Shown here piece by piece: positions 23,542-35,537 of a stretch of DNA of 64,000 nucleotides. A model generated the notes under the pieces. The model was not told the DNA's origin. It worked only from the letters and a program-made list of their open reading frames with translations, and made no database searches. Source of the DNA: Polytrichum commune (taxonomy: Eukaryota; Streptophyta; Polytrichopsida; Polytrichales; Polytrichaceae); NCBI GenBank assembly GCA_950295325.1, contig OX485804.1:41466429-41530428 (forward strand), read 5' to 3'. Position numbers and translations under genes: made by a program. Within the stretch, counting starts at the first letter, position 1. Every line of letters begins with the position of its first letter.

Positions 23542-26481
23542 GGGATAGTCAATATAGTAGATAAGGCCTGAGGGATGGGGACATTCCGTGAAGAAGGGCT
23601 TGCCCAAGGGTAGGGCTATTTTTGTTGAAGGGCTTTATCATGCATAAAGCCCGGCAAAACATTTAGATCGTTTGATGTTGCACTTGATCAACAATGCACA
23701 TGTGGTTACACCTTCAACAGGGAGTAGATGTTCACAATGCACATTAAATCACATGGCATAAAATGCTCTCATATAACTAGAGTGGGAGTAGTGTTCATAA
23801 TCCATGTGGGATATGTGAACTTCATAAATGAAGCCTATGTAGTCCTCTTGTATGTATTTGTTCGTGTTTTCCGTATAACACCTTCAACTTGATTGCACAG
23901 GTTCTTGTTTCTTCTGGAGGTGGTACTATGTTTCATTGTCTAGTTTAACACAACTCCAAAATTAGTTTCTTCTTTGCATAATCAACTCCGAAATTTTGTT
24001 CATTACACATTCTCTCTTCAAGCCTCCTCGCTTCTTGAAGATGCTTAAGTACATAATTTGTTCATATATTTTGCACAAACTTTTCAAAGCACAATGTTCT
24101 TCTTGGCGGTGGTACTTTGTTTGATGTACCAAGATTTTTTTAGTTGGACTCAATTCCAAGTAAGTACATCTCCTATGTGGAATTGAGGTCACAAACCAAG
24201 TTCTTAATACACGAAGTCTTACAATTTCATTATAAGCCATTTTTTGCGATAACTAACGATGAAATGGAATATAATGTGAACATGATCTCTATCTAATATC
24301 CTAAAATGAATTGTTAGCACTACATAAGCTTGTATAGAATGAGATATTACCATATTTTGGCAATTATATAAGGTAAGTGAAAGTTGTTTTCACAAAATGT
24401 GTCTACTAATTTCAAAAGCATATAGTACTTATTTCTAGAAGTATTTTGTGTCGAGTCAACTATCTAGGTACAATATGTGCGCACACAATTGCCCTCTGAT
24501 TTTCAAACATCTAAGGGTTGTGGTGACTAACCTACTTAAAAGTCATTTCCTCGTTTGTTTGTGGGCAACTATCCACCATTTAGTGTAGTATTTCCTCACC
24601 ACACACACCCCTTCCCCCAAAAAGAAGAAGAAGAAGGATATATACATATGTGTATATCAATAGTATTTTTCCAAGACAAATTATTTAAAGACATGATAAA
24701 ATTTCATCTTCCCAACCATCCACAACTCCAAGTTTTTGGAGTTTGTTAGTATGTATGTTTGTAGTAGACTTTTGTTTTTATTGTTTTTTTATAATTGTTT
24801 CTCCTCAATGACAGGTTTCTCGCAAGATGGCCATGATTCCGAAACCCAACAATGAAGCTAGAATTGTCTTTAGATGACATAGAATCAATCACAATTCAGA
24901 TTGCATGGACCCTCACTGGCAAGTAGAAATTTGAGCAATTTTCAGTTGGCTCGTGACACATAATTAGAAGTGATTGGATTGCAAATGCTACCAAATGTCG
25001 AAAATAGTGGAGAGACGACCATTGGAAGAAAGGTATAAGAGACCGTCACAAAACAAGAAGAATGTGTTAAGAAAAGAAAAAAAAAGGAAAAAAAAAATTG
25101 ATCAGTTTCAAAATTGTAAAAAACACCTAAAGAAATATGTAAAGAATGATACAATTGAATTGGGAGATTCAAAAGGTGAAGAGGAAGTTCCTATCAAATG
25201 GCAAGATTATGAAATTACAATTGTCATTGTCATCCATGGTGAGAAGAATTTTTTTTTTACAAAACAAGCAAGAAGAAAAGGTACGTAGTAGTTTGTTTGA
25301 AATGATGATGTGGAAAAATTAAAAAATGTCAAATTTAGATTGGACCATTTGGTCTTTAAAAAAAATTAAAAATCATGTTTGTATGTTGCCTTGGGCCCTC
25401 TTTTTTCTCCATGGTGTATTTAACGCTCGAGGCATGTATGGGGAATTGAACTCTAGACCTTGGGGTTCACAGCTAACACCCTTTGGTTGGACCATTGAGT
25501 CATGTCTTTCAAGTTGATAGACTTTGAGATAAGTTATTTTTAATCCCATGTTAGTGTATTATAATTTGCAATGATTATTTGCGGACAAGAATAAATATTG
25601 AGTTAAACTTCATGCTCGTATGGTTTCAAGTTTGCGTAATTTAGGAAGGACATGGTTGGTTTGCAAGGATAAATACAAGATACTTATGATTGAATATAAA
25701 AACAACAAATGTTTAAATAAATTTTAGCTCATGATAGATGTGAATTTAAATATTATAAGTAAATGGATATGTAGAATGGACAATGTATAAATGTGGTCAA
25801 TTAAATACTAGCAAATACTTAAAATGTTGACAAGATAAACACCAAGATAATCAAGGCATGCAACATAATTTACATGAGTGGAGTTCACCTCCAAGTACTA
25901 TAAAAGACAAGAAGATTTTTTTAAGACAAGATAAAAATATTTATGAAACATGTAGTCAATATTTTTTTCTAGTTTGATAGCATATTTTAAGGTTATAATA
26001 TATTTATTGAAGAAAATTGATACTCATATAACAAAATTAATACATAAATTGTACTTAGTCACTTATTTAAGATTCAATGTCCATATCCTAAAGTGTTTTT
26101 CTTGAATATTCATGAAGTTTCATTTATCATAATGATTTGGCTATTGCTTTATGCATTTTTGTAGACTATGGCAATATATCTTCATTTTTAATTCTTTATT
26201 ATCAAGAAAATTTTAGTATTTTAATCAACCTCTTCACATATTTCTAGATTATTTTTTGGATTAATGACACCTCTTATTTGATCTATAATTATCATTTCAG
26301 CTCTCATTTCGTGTCTATCTCTCAATGACCTATTATGTATCTCTTTTTACAAATTTTTTTCTTTTTTTCTATTCATTTCGTATCAAAATTTCCTTGTTAT
26401 TAATATACATATTAGGTAGCACAATACGTGTAGTAATTATATCAATCATATGTTGCAAAGGTACATCAATCTTTCTCATAG
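23542..26481. other. AT-rich spacer left of the PIF/Harbinger remnant
   Basis: Very AT-rich with no recognised host gene. A Lys-rich open stretch on the plus strand (24974-25288) contains DQFQNCKKHLKKYV. It might be the remains of the second (DNA-binding) gene of the neighbouring PIF-type element, but no motif proves it. Homopolymer runs of A and T are frequent. Confidence 0.3.
25391..25520 (-). repeat. Possible tRNA-derived SINE remnant
   Basis: On the minus strand the stretch contains GGTCTAGAGTTCAATTCCCC, where GAGTTCAATTCCC resembles an RNA polymerase III B box (GGTTCRANTCC). An A-box-like GGGTGTTAGCTG lies about 25 bases before it. No tail or target duplication was found. Confidence 0.3.
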
Positions 26482-27386
26482 TCAAATTTCATCTTTCTTG
26501 AGAATCTTGAAAGTACATTCTACGCACATGCGAATAAAACTTTGAATGAACATACAATTGGCTATGCAACCTTCTAAACTCTTTGGACAACCTTTGAATG
26601 AGCTATAAATCCATGGTTGCACTAGATATGCATAATCTCTTATCAACTTATAGAATAAGAATCTACCTGTTATGCAACCTCTTTCAACTTTTGTTAGTTG
26701 AAATAATGTCCAATGTGCATGCTCCATGCCTATCCAAATTCGTAAACCATAATACATATTTTGTGTCAACAATACCTTATAATAAAACCGAATGAAATGA
26801 CTTTCAACAATAATAATCTTCTCCTCCAATTATAGGTGCAAGAACTGGAATATGAGATCCGTCAATTTCTTCCGATAAAATGAGGAATCATATGAAGTGC
26901 CTCAAGTTCTTGTGCTAAAACCCTAAACCAACTTGGACTTGGAAATTGTATAAACATTTGTTGCATATGAACTCTTACCAATATACAAAAATTTCTCATA
27001 ATTTTTGAAATTATACCTCGTATACCTCTCTACATGACACAATATATTTCTAGTCCCAAGTCTTTGTAATGCCATTGCAATTTTACCCTCAATTGTAATT
27101 GTCTCTCTCATACGTGGACTCTTCCTCTGCAAATACAAACTTAAGCTCTCACAAAGAAACTTGAACGTATTATGAGATACACGATTTCTTTGTTTGAACT
27201 TTTTTCCTTGAAATAACCCAATAATAGTCTATGGATGAACCCTGCATCCCTCTCAAATGCCCACACACTATGATCACTCATCTTCATACTCTTAAAGCAA
27301 ATGCCAAAAATCCACGGGGAGGTCACTTCATTGTCAAGTTGACACCACGTGCGGACAAAGTTTGCTACCCCTATATTACATGCCAT
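26482..27386 (-). pseudogene. Decayed PIF/Harbinger transposase (DDE_Tnp_4 type)
   Basis: The minus strand reads blocks of this family in the right order but in several frames. They are WAFERDAGFIHRLLLG (about 27280-27230), RKSPRMRETITIEGKIAMAL (about 27130-27070), HAHWTLFQ (about 26710), RDYAYLVQPWIYSSFKGCP (about 26640-26585) and FIRMCVECTFKILKK (about 26540-26490). The family normally has HDWTLFQ at the third block; here the catalytic Asp is replaced by His. The Glu of MCVE is retained. Stops or frame changes separate the blocks near 27140, near 26922 and near 26830. An open stretch at 27586-27861 just upstream may be the first coding part. The protein would have cut DNA at TTA/TAA sites; it is dead here. 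No ends of the parent element were located. Confidence 0.75.
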
Positions 27387-27984
27387 ATATAATTTTAAAA
27401 TTTATGATATTTTTTCTACATATACATAACCATTGATAGTATATTTTGTATACTTTTTTGAAATTTTTAGTCATCTTTATTATTTGTAGTAATTGTTTTA
27501 GCTCAATTCTGTGTCATTCTAGTTAGAAACGGTATGTTTTATGAAAAAAACAAATCATCAAATTTAGTTACCACTTTTAACTATGTCATAGGTACTGTGT
27601 ATATCTACTCATGAAAAAAATTTGATAAAATTTTGACCCATTTTGGTGGTGCAACTTACCAAACGAAGATTTTTTTTGGTCGCACGTGGTGTTCAACTTG
27701 ACAATGGAGTGATCTACCCGTGCAAAAATCATGACATTCTCCCATTCTTCATTGAGTACATATGCTTGCATATCAAGCACATGTTGCACAATTGTGTGCA
27801 AACACCAATATAAAGCCAATTCAACAAGAATCCTCCCTCTTTTCTCAAGATGATTCATCATGCTTTTCTTTTCTTCCTCACCAATTTAACATTCAAAATA
27901 AAAATGATTTAAAAAAAAAAATGAAGATATGTAACAAGTGAGGGAGGATTGCCCCTCTTTTTTTGCCACCAATAAAATATGCAA

Positions 27985-28121
27985 TGGTCCCTCAACATGG
28001 TCCATTCTCACTTCACACTATGCTTGAGGGCCCGTGCCTACACAAAATGGCTATCCCAACACCCGGAAAGCATCAAAACATTTGCTACATCATGGCCTTT
28101 GGCTCGTATGTGAAGTGGCCC
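27985..28121. mobile_element. Truncated GGGCC-ended MITE
   Basis: The right end reads GGCTCGTATGTGAAGTGGCCC followed by TAA. Internal blocks CATGGTCC and ACTTCACACTATGCTTGAGGG match the elements at 31028-31527 and 54328-54832. The left part is missing or too diverged. Confidence 0.5.
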
Positions 28122-29837
28122 TAATATCGTTATATGAATTCATGGTCTCTTACCTCAATTTGGGGAATAGTTTTCCCTTAAATAGCAACATGTGACCTAC
28201 AATGTAATCAACCTTTTCACCCCCCCCCCCCTTCGGTAGGTGTTGTGAACATTCACCCACAAATAACACACCAAGAACATGTTGGTTCAAGCTATATGAT
28301 TAATCTCCCCTTGAGTTTCTATGTGAAGGAGCTCCAAAGTAAAGGTTAAGGAAGTGCTAGAGCACAAGTAGATAGGGCGAATGGTCCACCAGTCACCCGT
28401 GATCATGGACAATTTGTTCCATTGCTTGCTTAAGGTATGTAGGTGTTCTTTGGTTCATTTTGCACGCTCTCCAACTTCTACCAATTATATTTACACAACA
28501 AAACTTGTGTTACATTAACAAATCTACAATGGAACGTCTACAAAAACCAGATTGATAATTGGGACTCCCCTTGATTCAAAAGTGCATGTTTGTTGATTTC
28601 TAAATTGGATACATAGGTCCTCTCAATTGTGTTCAATGTTGAGTGTAGAATAGTTATTCATATTTGAAGACGTAGTCTGATCTCTTTTAAGCATGTGACT
28701 TCAAGATGTTTGCTCTTTGGTCCTCACCGAACTACATACCAATCAAATATAGGGATCCAATTAAGAAAACAAGTCATGTAGGACCCATCTACCTCGCCGT
28801 TCCCTCCTCCACAACTCTAACGAGGGTTTGTTGGACGCTCACGTATGAAAGTCATCCACATTCACCCAAACAAATGTAGTAAATGTGGAATCCAATGAGA
28901 GGTTTGTTGGATGATGACGTATGAAAGTCATCCATGTTGACTGAAAAATGGAGTGAACGTGGGGCTCTTATGCGCACCTTGATTGAACCAACCCCATAGC
29001 TATATATGTTTTAAGCACCAATCAAAGAGCCTTATAAACAAGGGCCCTTAAAGGACAAAGGGGCTCAACACAAAGCCACATAAGGTCGAGGCATGTATAG
29101 TCTATCATGTCCATTGAACTGCTCAATAAGGTCATGTAATGCTGACATGGATGAGATTTATATATTTTAGGCGAATGGAGTTAAGGTTCATATGATGGTG
29201 GCTTATGATTGATTGCCTCATAAGAGTTTTGATAAGTATCGTAGGGAAGCATTAGCATTTGGATGAGTGGTGATGGGTTAACCTATAAATCAACTGTGTG
29301 TTACCCTAACTTTATTGCTTCAAAATTTGCAGCAATTTTCATATTCATGATTCTTTTTTGCATTCTCCTTAGAATGTGTTTCTCTTTGCAAGAGAAACAA
29401 TTCCTCGCTATCACTCCTCCTAAATACATGCAAACTCTCTTATTTTTATCAATTATAGATGCCTCAACTTTATACAATGTTTGTAGGCTACGCCACATTT
29501 TAACAATTTACCTTTGGCACAATGAGGTAACATTATTTTATTCATTTCTTATGTCAAAGAAGACATAATAGTGTATTCACAGGTGACATTGATGATCAGA
29601 TAAATGAGTAATTCTTTGCATACAAGGGCCCCATGCTTGTGTATTTAGACCCCACTTAAAACCAAAATCTTTGGCAAATTAAGATATTTCACTGATTTGA
29701 AACATGCACTATACAAAAGACTTGATTTTATATAAGGGCTATTATATTACAACAAAAATGGTTGAAAATTGCATTAGCTAAATTGCTTGATTATGCCATA
29801 GCATTCTTATATTGTCAACAATTGAGTTAGTAGCCCT
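28122..29837. other. Spacer with a MITE copy
   Basis: No host gene was recognised. It has a run of ten C at about 28221-28230 and the repeat copy at 28432-28790. At 28800-28960 the words TCCACACTTGTTGGA-like GAGGTTTGTTGGA and ACGTATGAAAGTCATCCA occur twice about 90 bp apart, a small tandem duplication. Confidence 0.35.
28432..28790 (+). mobile_element. AAGGTATG-type MITE, copy 1
   Basis: Starts TTAAGGTATGTAGGTGTTCT and shares CTCCAACTTCTACCAAT, ACAAAAACC, GGATACATAGGTCCTC, GAGTGTAGA and TGCTCTTTGGTCCTCAC with copies at 45838-46200, 46538-46908 and 50604-50985. The left end is clear and the right end is diverged. Confidence 0.6.
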
Positions 29838-30183
29838 GGGCTAGATCACATCTTCATTCGGCTGGGCTATGCCCCTCCCACGTCCCCTTCACTGCCTGGC
29901 CTTCTTGCCCGCACCTGCGTAGGAACTCCTCCTCGATGGGAACCAATGTGACAATATCCGGTCAAAATTACAAATATTCAAGTTGACATCATTTTTATTA
30001 TTCCCAATTTAATTGATGGAGTTCCTTCACATGTCAAAAGAGCTTAATGGCTTAAGTGACAATGTATTATCACATTGGTTCCCAACGGGGAAGAGTTTCC
30101 ATGCAGGTGCAGGTAGGAAGACTGGGCAGTGAAGGAGGCGTGAGAGGGGCAGGGCCCAGCCGAATGAAGATGTGATCTAGCCC
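29838..30183. mobile_element. Long-TIR foldback element, copy 1
   Basis: A 346-bp element starting GGGCTAGATCACATCTTCAT and ending with its complement. The inverted repeat continues imperfectly for roughly 120 bp per arm (GCCCCTCCCACG, CTTCACTGCC and GGGAACCAATGTGA are mirrored). The two arms enclose about 100 bp of AT-rich sequence. A sister copy lies at 34280-34623 in the same orientation. No clear target duplication was found. No coding capacity. Confidence 0.8.
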
Positions 30184-30464
30184 ATGGCGGGTTTTAGTAC
30201 ACATGCTAAAAAGATAGATTCATCATTCATGTGTTGGGTTTGCTTGAGGATGCGTAAGCGGCAAAGTTTGTAGGGATATGCATCTCGTCCAAAGATTCTT
30301 ATTATTCTTGTTATTCTCGTCATCGTTATTATTATCCATGTTTTTGGAAGTGAAGGAGATAAACTTGGAGCCGCTCTTTTAGCCTCAGGGAACGGCCACT
30401 GACACCTTGGCAACAACAATAAACAAAACATAGTTCTTGAGATTGAATTGATTGGTGGAACACT

Positions 30465-31006
30465 ACATTGTTCATGGTATTTAGTGTCACATGCATAATA
30501 GTGTCACTTACCCTGTTTTGAAGTGTATCCTAGGTTACACTAATGATCGACAACTTCATTATTAGTGTCACCTCATCACACTTGACGTTCATTTGTGCCT
30601 ACTAATATCTTGGCATGAGTATGGTCAATAATGTTATGAGGTGTATGCCTATTTACAAAATGGTATACAACTTGACTAAAGTGTACGCAAATGACACTTG
30701 CCATTAGTAATGCTCAAGAACATCCTCCTCTTGCATACTCAAATGTAAACACATGACACGTGCCTTTAGTATACTCAAATAACATCTCTCTTTGAATACT
30801 AAAACACAAAACTGTCACCTCAAGTATTCCAATGTGCTATGCTAAATGTCATAATGTAAATTAATTATGACTTAAAGAATTACTTGCTTTTGACAAATAG
30901 TATCATATTGACAATCAACGGACGTGAGACTTTGAGACATGTAAACATCTAGTTTAGGCCCTTTACAAATAGTGTACATGACACTAAATACGGTGCATGG
31001 CATTGC
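30465..31006 (+). mobile_element. TATTTAGTGTCA-type inverted-repeat element, copy 1
   Basis: The left end TTCATGGTATTTAGTGTCAC is mirrored at the right by GTGTACATGACACTAAATAC and GGTGCATGGCA. Interior words GTGTCA and GACACT recur. A reverse-oriented copy is at 58170-58932, and related ends occur near 53247-53600 and 57765. Non-coding. Confidence 0.6.
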
Positions 31007-31027
31007 TTGCATCTTGTTGGGATATAA

Positions 31028-31527
31028 GGGCCACTTCACACACGAGACTGAGAGCCCATGACCAAGTACACTTCAAGCACTCTCATTGGTGGAAAAGGGG
31101 GAGCCCGTCCAAGTTCACTTCACACGGTGCTCGAGGGACCAACGGAGTATGTGAATGCAAGATGGGTGTAAAGTCTACATGGATTCCTATATGGCATCGA
31201 ATGGATCATGTTTCATGGTCACTTGGACCATTTTTCAAAACCACCTCTTGAAGGTAGGCCTAACACAAAACCAGGAGATCACGGCACTCCGAACGCTCAC
31301 AACCATTGGTTTATTCTGTTTCATCATGTGTGAGGACCTGCATGAATAGAAATTCAATGAAATAACATTCGGTTGAGGGCCTGGTCACATGTGACTTCAC
31401 ACTACACTCGAGGATCCGTGACCACACTACATGATTTTGGAGGTGTGTTAGGACGGCCTTTGGACACTTTCGTTTGGGCTCTCACAATTTCATGGTCACA
31501 ACTCTTGGCTCGTGTGTGAAGTGGCCT
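31028..31527 (+). mobile_element. GGGCC-ended MITE (PIF/Harbinger-like), copy A
   Basis: Starts GGGCCACTTCACACACGAG and ends CTCGTGTGTGAAGTGGCC plus T, about 500 bp. The flanks are TAA on the left and TTA on the right, so the duplication is not exact. An inverted-orientation relative with an exact TTA duplication lies at 54328-54832 and shares long interior blocks (GCAAGATGGGTGTAAAGTCT in one orientation). Non-coding. Confidence 0.65.
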
Positions 31528-31797
31528 TTAATAATGTTATGATTTGGGTGATGCCCACAGAACTCACAAACTCATATTCTGCTTTATTATTTGAGTCTGG
31601 AAAAGATCTAAAGCAAATTATCTAAGCACCAGTTGCATGGGCCCACAGATCAAGTTGTGAAGGCTTATTTGTAATGTTAAGGGAGTCTGAGCACATTAAG
31701 ATACATGCGTAAAGTGATGCCTACGTAAACTAACGAAGTAATATTCAGGTATAACATGCAAGTCCGGAAGCAATTCAGTCCCGAGCTCTAGAAGTTA

Positions 31798-32473
31798 GGG
31801 CCAAGTTCCATGTGCCGGTCCGGGTCCGTTTTTTTCAAAATAAATGGGTGGGCCGGTGAAAAGAGGGTGGTGCCATGTGCCCATCCCTCTCACCCAAGGA
31901 CCGGTACCCCCCATGGATGGGTGTCCCACGTTTTGTGTTGTGGAAGAACGGGTGCCAAAGGACCGGCGGTCCTAACGGTAATGTGAAGGACATGTGCCGG
32001 TTAGAGAGGTATGGTGACCGGATCGGCCAGTCACCTAGGGTATTTTATGATATTTTTAGAAACTAAATTTCAACAATAAATACAATTATTTATATAAGTA
32101 TTATTATTTAAAATATTATTTTGGTATCATTTAGGTGTTACAGTTAAATTCCCTTAAAATAAACACATAATTATTTCATTTTATGTAGTAGTTATATTGA
32201 AAATTAAATTATCAATTAGGGGTATGGAAATTGATGTGCAAATCAAATATGAAAAGTTCAATGAGGATGACCTCCATTGCCGGTCACCTTCATAAAGTGT
32301 CATGTCTTACGTATCACCAAATTTAGTTAGAAAGTAGGAAATCCCAATAAACCGGCACCCCACATAGAAGTACCCTTCCAAAAAACGGGTGACATCACCC
32401 ATTTTTTGGATGATGTCACCCGTTTCTCACCCATCCAAAAGAACGGACCGGACCGGTACATGGAACTTGGCCC
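31798..32473. mobile_element. GGGCC-ended MITE with TTA duplication
   Basis: A 676-bp element with left end GGGCCAAGTTCCATGTGCCG and right end the complement of GGGCCAAGTTCCATGTACCG. Both ends continue into GGTCCG-type sequence. TTA flanks it at 31795-31797 and 32474-32476. The GGGCC start and TTA duplication are typical of PIF/Harbinger (Tourist-like) elements. Near the right end, ACCCATTTTTTGGATGATGTC-type sequence forms a local hairpin. Non-coding. Confidence 0.8.
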
Positions 32474-32508
32474 TTAATCCCAATGGTGAGTCTGTTGGAA
32501 TCTAGAAA

Positions 32509-32690
32509 CTACATTAAACTCTCTCTAAACTAATATTGTGTAAACTAATATTCTCTCTAAGCTAATATGCGGGCATAGGCCCCGTATAATTTGTTACCCC
32601 CCATATAATTTGTGTAAACTAATATCCTCCATAAACTAATATCTTCCGGCCGGTCCTAAGGATATTAGTCTAGAGAGAGTTTACTGTAGC
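32509..32690. mobile_element. Small MITE with TACATTAAACTCTCTCTAAAC ends
   Basis: About 182 bp. The left end CTACATTAAACTCTCTCTA is mirrored by TAGAGAGAGTTTACTGTAG on the right. Interior repeats of AAACTAATAT occur four times. The ends resemble a MITE type common in plants with ACAGTAAAnCTCTCTAnA-like termini. No clear target duplication. Confidence 0.65.
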
Positions 32691-33204
32691 ACTAAAAATT
32701 ATTGGGCTACATTATGTACAAGATCAGAGGTGCCCATAATCAATCACTTAAGAGATTCTCCACTAAATCTAGAGAGGGTATAAGGCGGTGCAAACTTTTC
32801 ACATGTAAGAAGATAGAAATCATGAGGACTGCAAACTTTTCGGTATTCTCATTCCTTAAATGAAATTATTGTGAACCTTCACTACTAGAAAATCATGACC
32901 AAATCAACAAAAAATCAACAGATCTTTGTCGATCCGGGCACTGCAATGACCGATTTCACTGATTTTTGAATTTTTGTAAAAATCAACAGTTTACTGCCTA
33001 CATTTTTGTTGATTAGAATAGTACAATGACCAAATCAACAAAATTTTAGTAAATGTGAAATCTTTTTTGAATCTTTTTTTGAATATTCTAGGATCTATTG
33101 GAATATTGTAAAATCTTTTTAATTTTTTGCAATTTATGGACTTGTAAGTGTATGGGTATGGAAATAATTACGAATTCAAAGGTGTTTAAATATTATAAAT
33201 ATTA

Positions 33205-33665
33205 TATTAGTTGATAGTTAATAATATATATATAAATATGTATAATATGTATATAATATATGTAACATATAATATATATATGTATGTATATATGTATATA
33301 TATGTCTGTATATATGTATGTATATGTATGTATGTATATATGTATATATATAATATATGTAACATATAATATATATATGTATGTATATATGTATATATAT
33401 GTCTGTATATATGTATGTATATGTATGTATGTATATATGTATATATATAATATATGTAACATATATGTATACAATATATGTAACATATATGTATACAATA
33501 TATGTAACATGTATGTATATAATATATAATATATAAATATGTATACATTTACAGTAAATACATACAGTATATATTTACTGTAATTATATACAGTATATAT
33601 TTACTGTAATTATATACTGTAATTATATACTGTAATTATATACTGTATATATTTACTGTAAATAT
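33205..33665. repeat. TATATGTATG microsatellite and ACTGTAATTATAT tandem repeat
   Basis: Long alternation of TA, TATG and TGTA, including a block of about 95 bp present twice (about 33275 and 33372) and three copies of TATATGTAACATATATGTATACAA-like units. It is followed by TACTGTAATTATATA units (33550-33660). The long open frames over it are low-complexity artefacts. Confidence 0.9.
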
Positions 33666-33735
33666 ATACATCAAGTAGGTAGTAAAGAGAAATTAGTGGC
33701 CTTATTCTAGAAAGGTTTAAAACACTCCGTTTATA

Positions 33736-33925
33736 TCATGTGTGATGTGATGACCTAGTGGTTAAGGTACATGTGTGGGTATCACTAGGTGCAAGGTTCG
33801 ATTCCTGTGGCCGGCACCTTCGGCCTTGGCCTTGCGACCTATGTGAGTGGTAGGTAGTCTATACTTGTAGGTGAGGTATATATTGAGGGTTACGTGGGAG
33901 GGGTTAGGAATTGTAGATCTTACGT
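33736..33925 (+). mobile_element. tRNA-derived SINE inside the CACTA element
   Basis: The head reads GATGACCTAGTGGTTAAGG (A-box-like; TAGTGGTTA is typical of plant SINEs) and, 30 bases on, AGGTTCGATTCC, an exact pol III B box. A tRNA-unrelated body of about 120 bp follows, ending in T-rich sequence (TTTATTTGTTTTTTATTTTT). CGTTTAT occurs just before the head (33728) and at the tail (33923), a possible short target duplication. Confidence 0.65.
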
Positions 33926-34279
33926 TTATTTGTTTTTTATTTTTTAATGTTGTATATATATATATATATATATATATAATAAGTTTTTTTAAAAAAATAT
34001 TTTTGTGACCATATCAACAGAAAAAATCAACAAAATTGTGTTACATCATGTCCAGGTCAACGCGTCCTAAGTAACAACCGCGACCAACGCCTTTCTGTTG
34101 ATCCGGACGCAAAATTTTCTACTAGTGCTTTTGAAGCCAAAAGTTGGTCTGAACATATTACCAATGTCTATAATTTGACATAACCACTCATTTTAAACGC
34201 TCATTCCTTCTCACTTTAGCACTCATGGCACTTTTGGTTCCAGCTTGATTGAAATTCCGGCACCCTATAGATTGGCCCT

Positions 34280-34623
34280 GGGCTAGATCACATCTTCATT
34301 TGGTTGGGCCCTGCCCCTCCCACGCTCCTTCACTGCCCGGTCTTCCTGCTCGCACTTGCGTGGGAACTCTTCCTCGTTGGGAACCAATGTGATAATATCT
34401 AGTCAAAATTACAAATATTCAAGTTGACATCACTTTCATTATTCCCAAGTTAATTAATGGAGTTCCTTCACATGCCAAAGGAGCTTAATGGCTTAAGTAG
34501 CTAGGTATTGTCACGTTGGTTCCCAATGGGGAAGAGTTCCCACGCATGTACAGGCAGGAAGACCAAGCAGTGAAGGAGGCGTGGGAGGGGCGGGGCCCAA
34601 CCGAATGAAGATGTGATCTAGCC
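34280..34623. mobile_element. Long-TIR foldback element, copy 2
   Basis: A 344-bp sister of 29838-30183 in the same orientation. It starts GGGCTAGATCACATCTTCAT and ends GATGTGATCTAGCC. The two copies are nearly collinear, with scattered substitutions. It lies 150 bp right of the CACTA element. Confidence 0.8.
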
Positions 34624-35185
34624 AAGGCTGGCACCACGCAGTTTTTTACAGTTGGTTTTTTCATAGTTTAAAAAAAAAATAAAAAATTTAAATCTGTTTT
34701 TAAAACCAATCATATGAGGTCCAACAAAATCTGGTTTTATTCGATTTTATTGCTGATAAGTTGAGATTATAGGGTAGAGGGCCCAATGTCTGCCAATGGT
34801 GGTGCTAATTGCCAAGTGTCAAGCGCTGGAATAAAACCATGGTTTTATTCGCAGAAATTGGATTTTTTGCATTAAAACCAAAAACCCAATGCATCGGCCA
34901 TAAGAAGTTGGGTTTTTCTCCACCCTTGGATGTAGCCCGGGGTTGTAGATTGCCGAGGGGGTCCTAATCGGGAATAGGCGCCTCTACTTTAGTGGATGAT
35001 TAAGGTTGGAGACGGAGGTTCTGGATGGATGAGTGGATTGAAGGGAATGATTCCTACATATAAAGAAATAAGAACATGAACAGGATACCTTCTGATGACA
35101 CATGCGGAGTGGTGGGTTTTAAATAATGTATTTACCTAACTTAGTAAGTGTGTGACCTTCTTTCATGTAAGGTAAGGCAATCTTA

Positions 35186-35537
35186 GGGCCGGTTCACACT
35201 ATGCCCAAGTCAAGAGGAGAAACGTCACTTTTATGGACCAAACTATGTCGAGAGGAGAAACTATATTCAGATTTTGAATATTTTAATGAAAAAAAGTTCG
35301 GCCTCTCGACGGAAGTTTGGGTTGAGCATTTTGCTCGACCCAAACTTTGCTCGAGAGGCCGAACTCTTGGTGCCATAACTTCCTAAAAGTGCTGCCACCT
35401 AGGCTCTTTTGAAGGCGACGTCCTTTGGACTTTGGCCTCTAGTGTGAAGGCCGAGAGGACGGACTTTGGACATTTCTGCATTTTCATTGGTCCAAACGCT
35501 TCTCCTCTCGAAGTTTGGCCATAGTGTGAACCGGCCC
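35186..35537. mobile_element. GGGCC-ended MITE with TTA duplication (CGAGAGG type)
   Basis: A 352-bp element starting GGGCCGGTTCACACTATG and ending with the complement of that sequence. It is flanked by TTA at 35183-35185 and 35538-35540. Inverted arms continue with GGAGAA and interior words TCGAGAGG/CCTCTCGA. PIF/Harbinger-like by ends and duplication. Non-coding. Confidence 0.82.

Larger units (their letters stand above)
32880..34127. mobile_element. Non-autonomous CACTA (En/Spm) element with CTT duplication
   Basis: 1248 bp, starting CACTACTAGAAAAT and ending with the mirror ATTTTCTACTAGTG. The 3-bp sequence CTT is repeated on both sides (32877-32879 and 34128-34130). CACTA termini plus a 3-bp duplication define this superfamily. 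Subterminal words ATCAACA/TGTTGAT recur within about 150 bp of both ends, as expected for transposase binding sites. There is no transposase. It contains an AT microsatellite (33205-33665) and a SINE-like unit (33736-33925). Confidence 0.88.

Noticed and set aside
33202-33548. Open frames of 80-113 codons on both strands rich in Tyr, Ile and His
   Set aside because: They lie wholly in TATATGTATG microsatellite DNA and are composition artefacts.
33736-33830. A functional tRNA gene, from the B box GGTTCGATTCC
   Set aside because: No acceptor stem or anticodon arm closes around it, and the body continues into a SINE-like tail. The B boxes near 25440 and 43730 fail in the same way.
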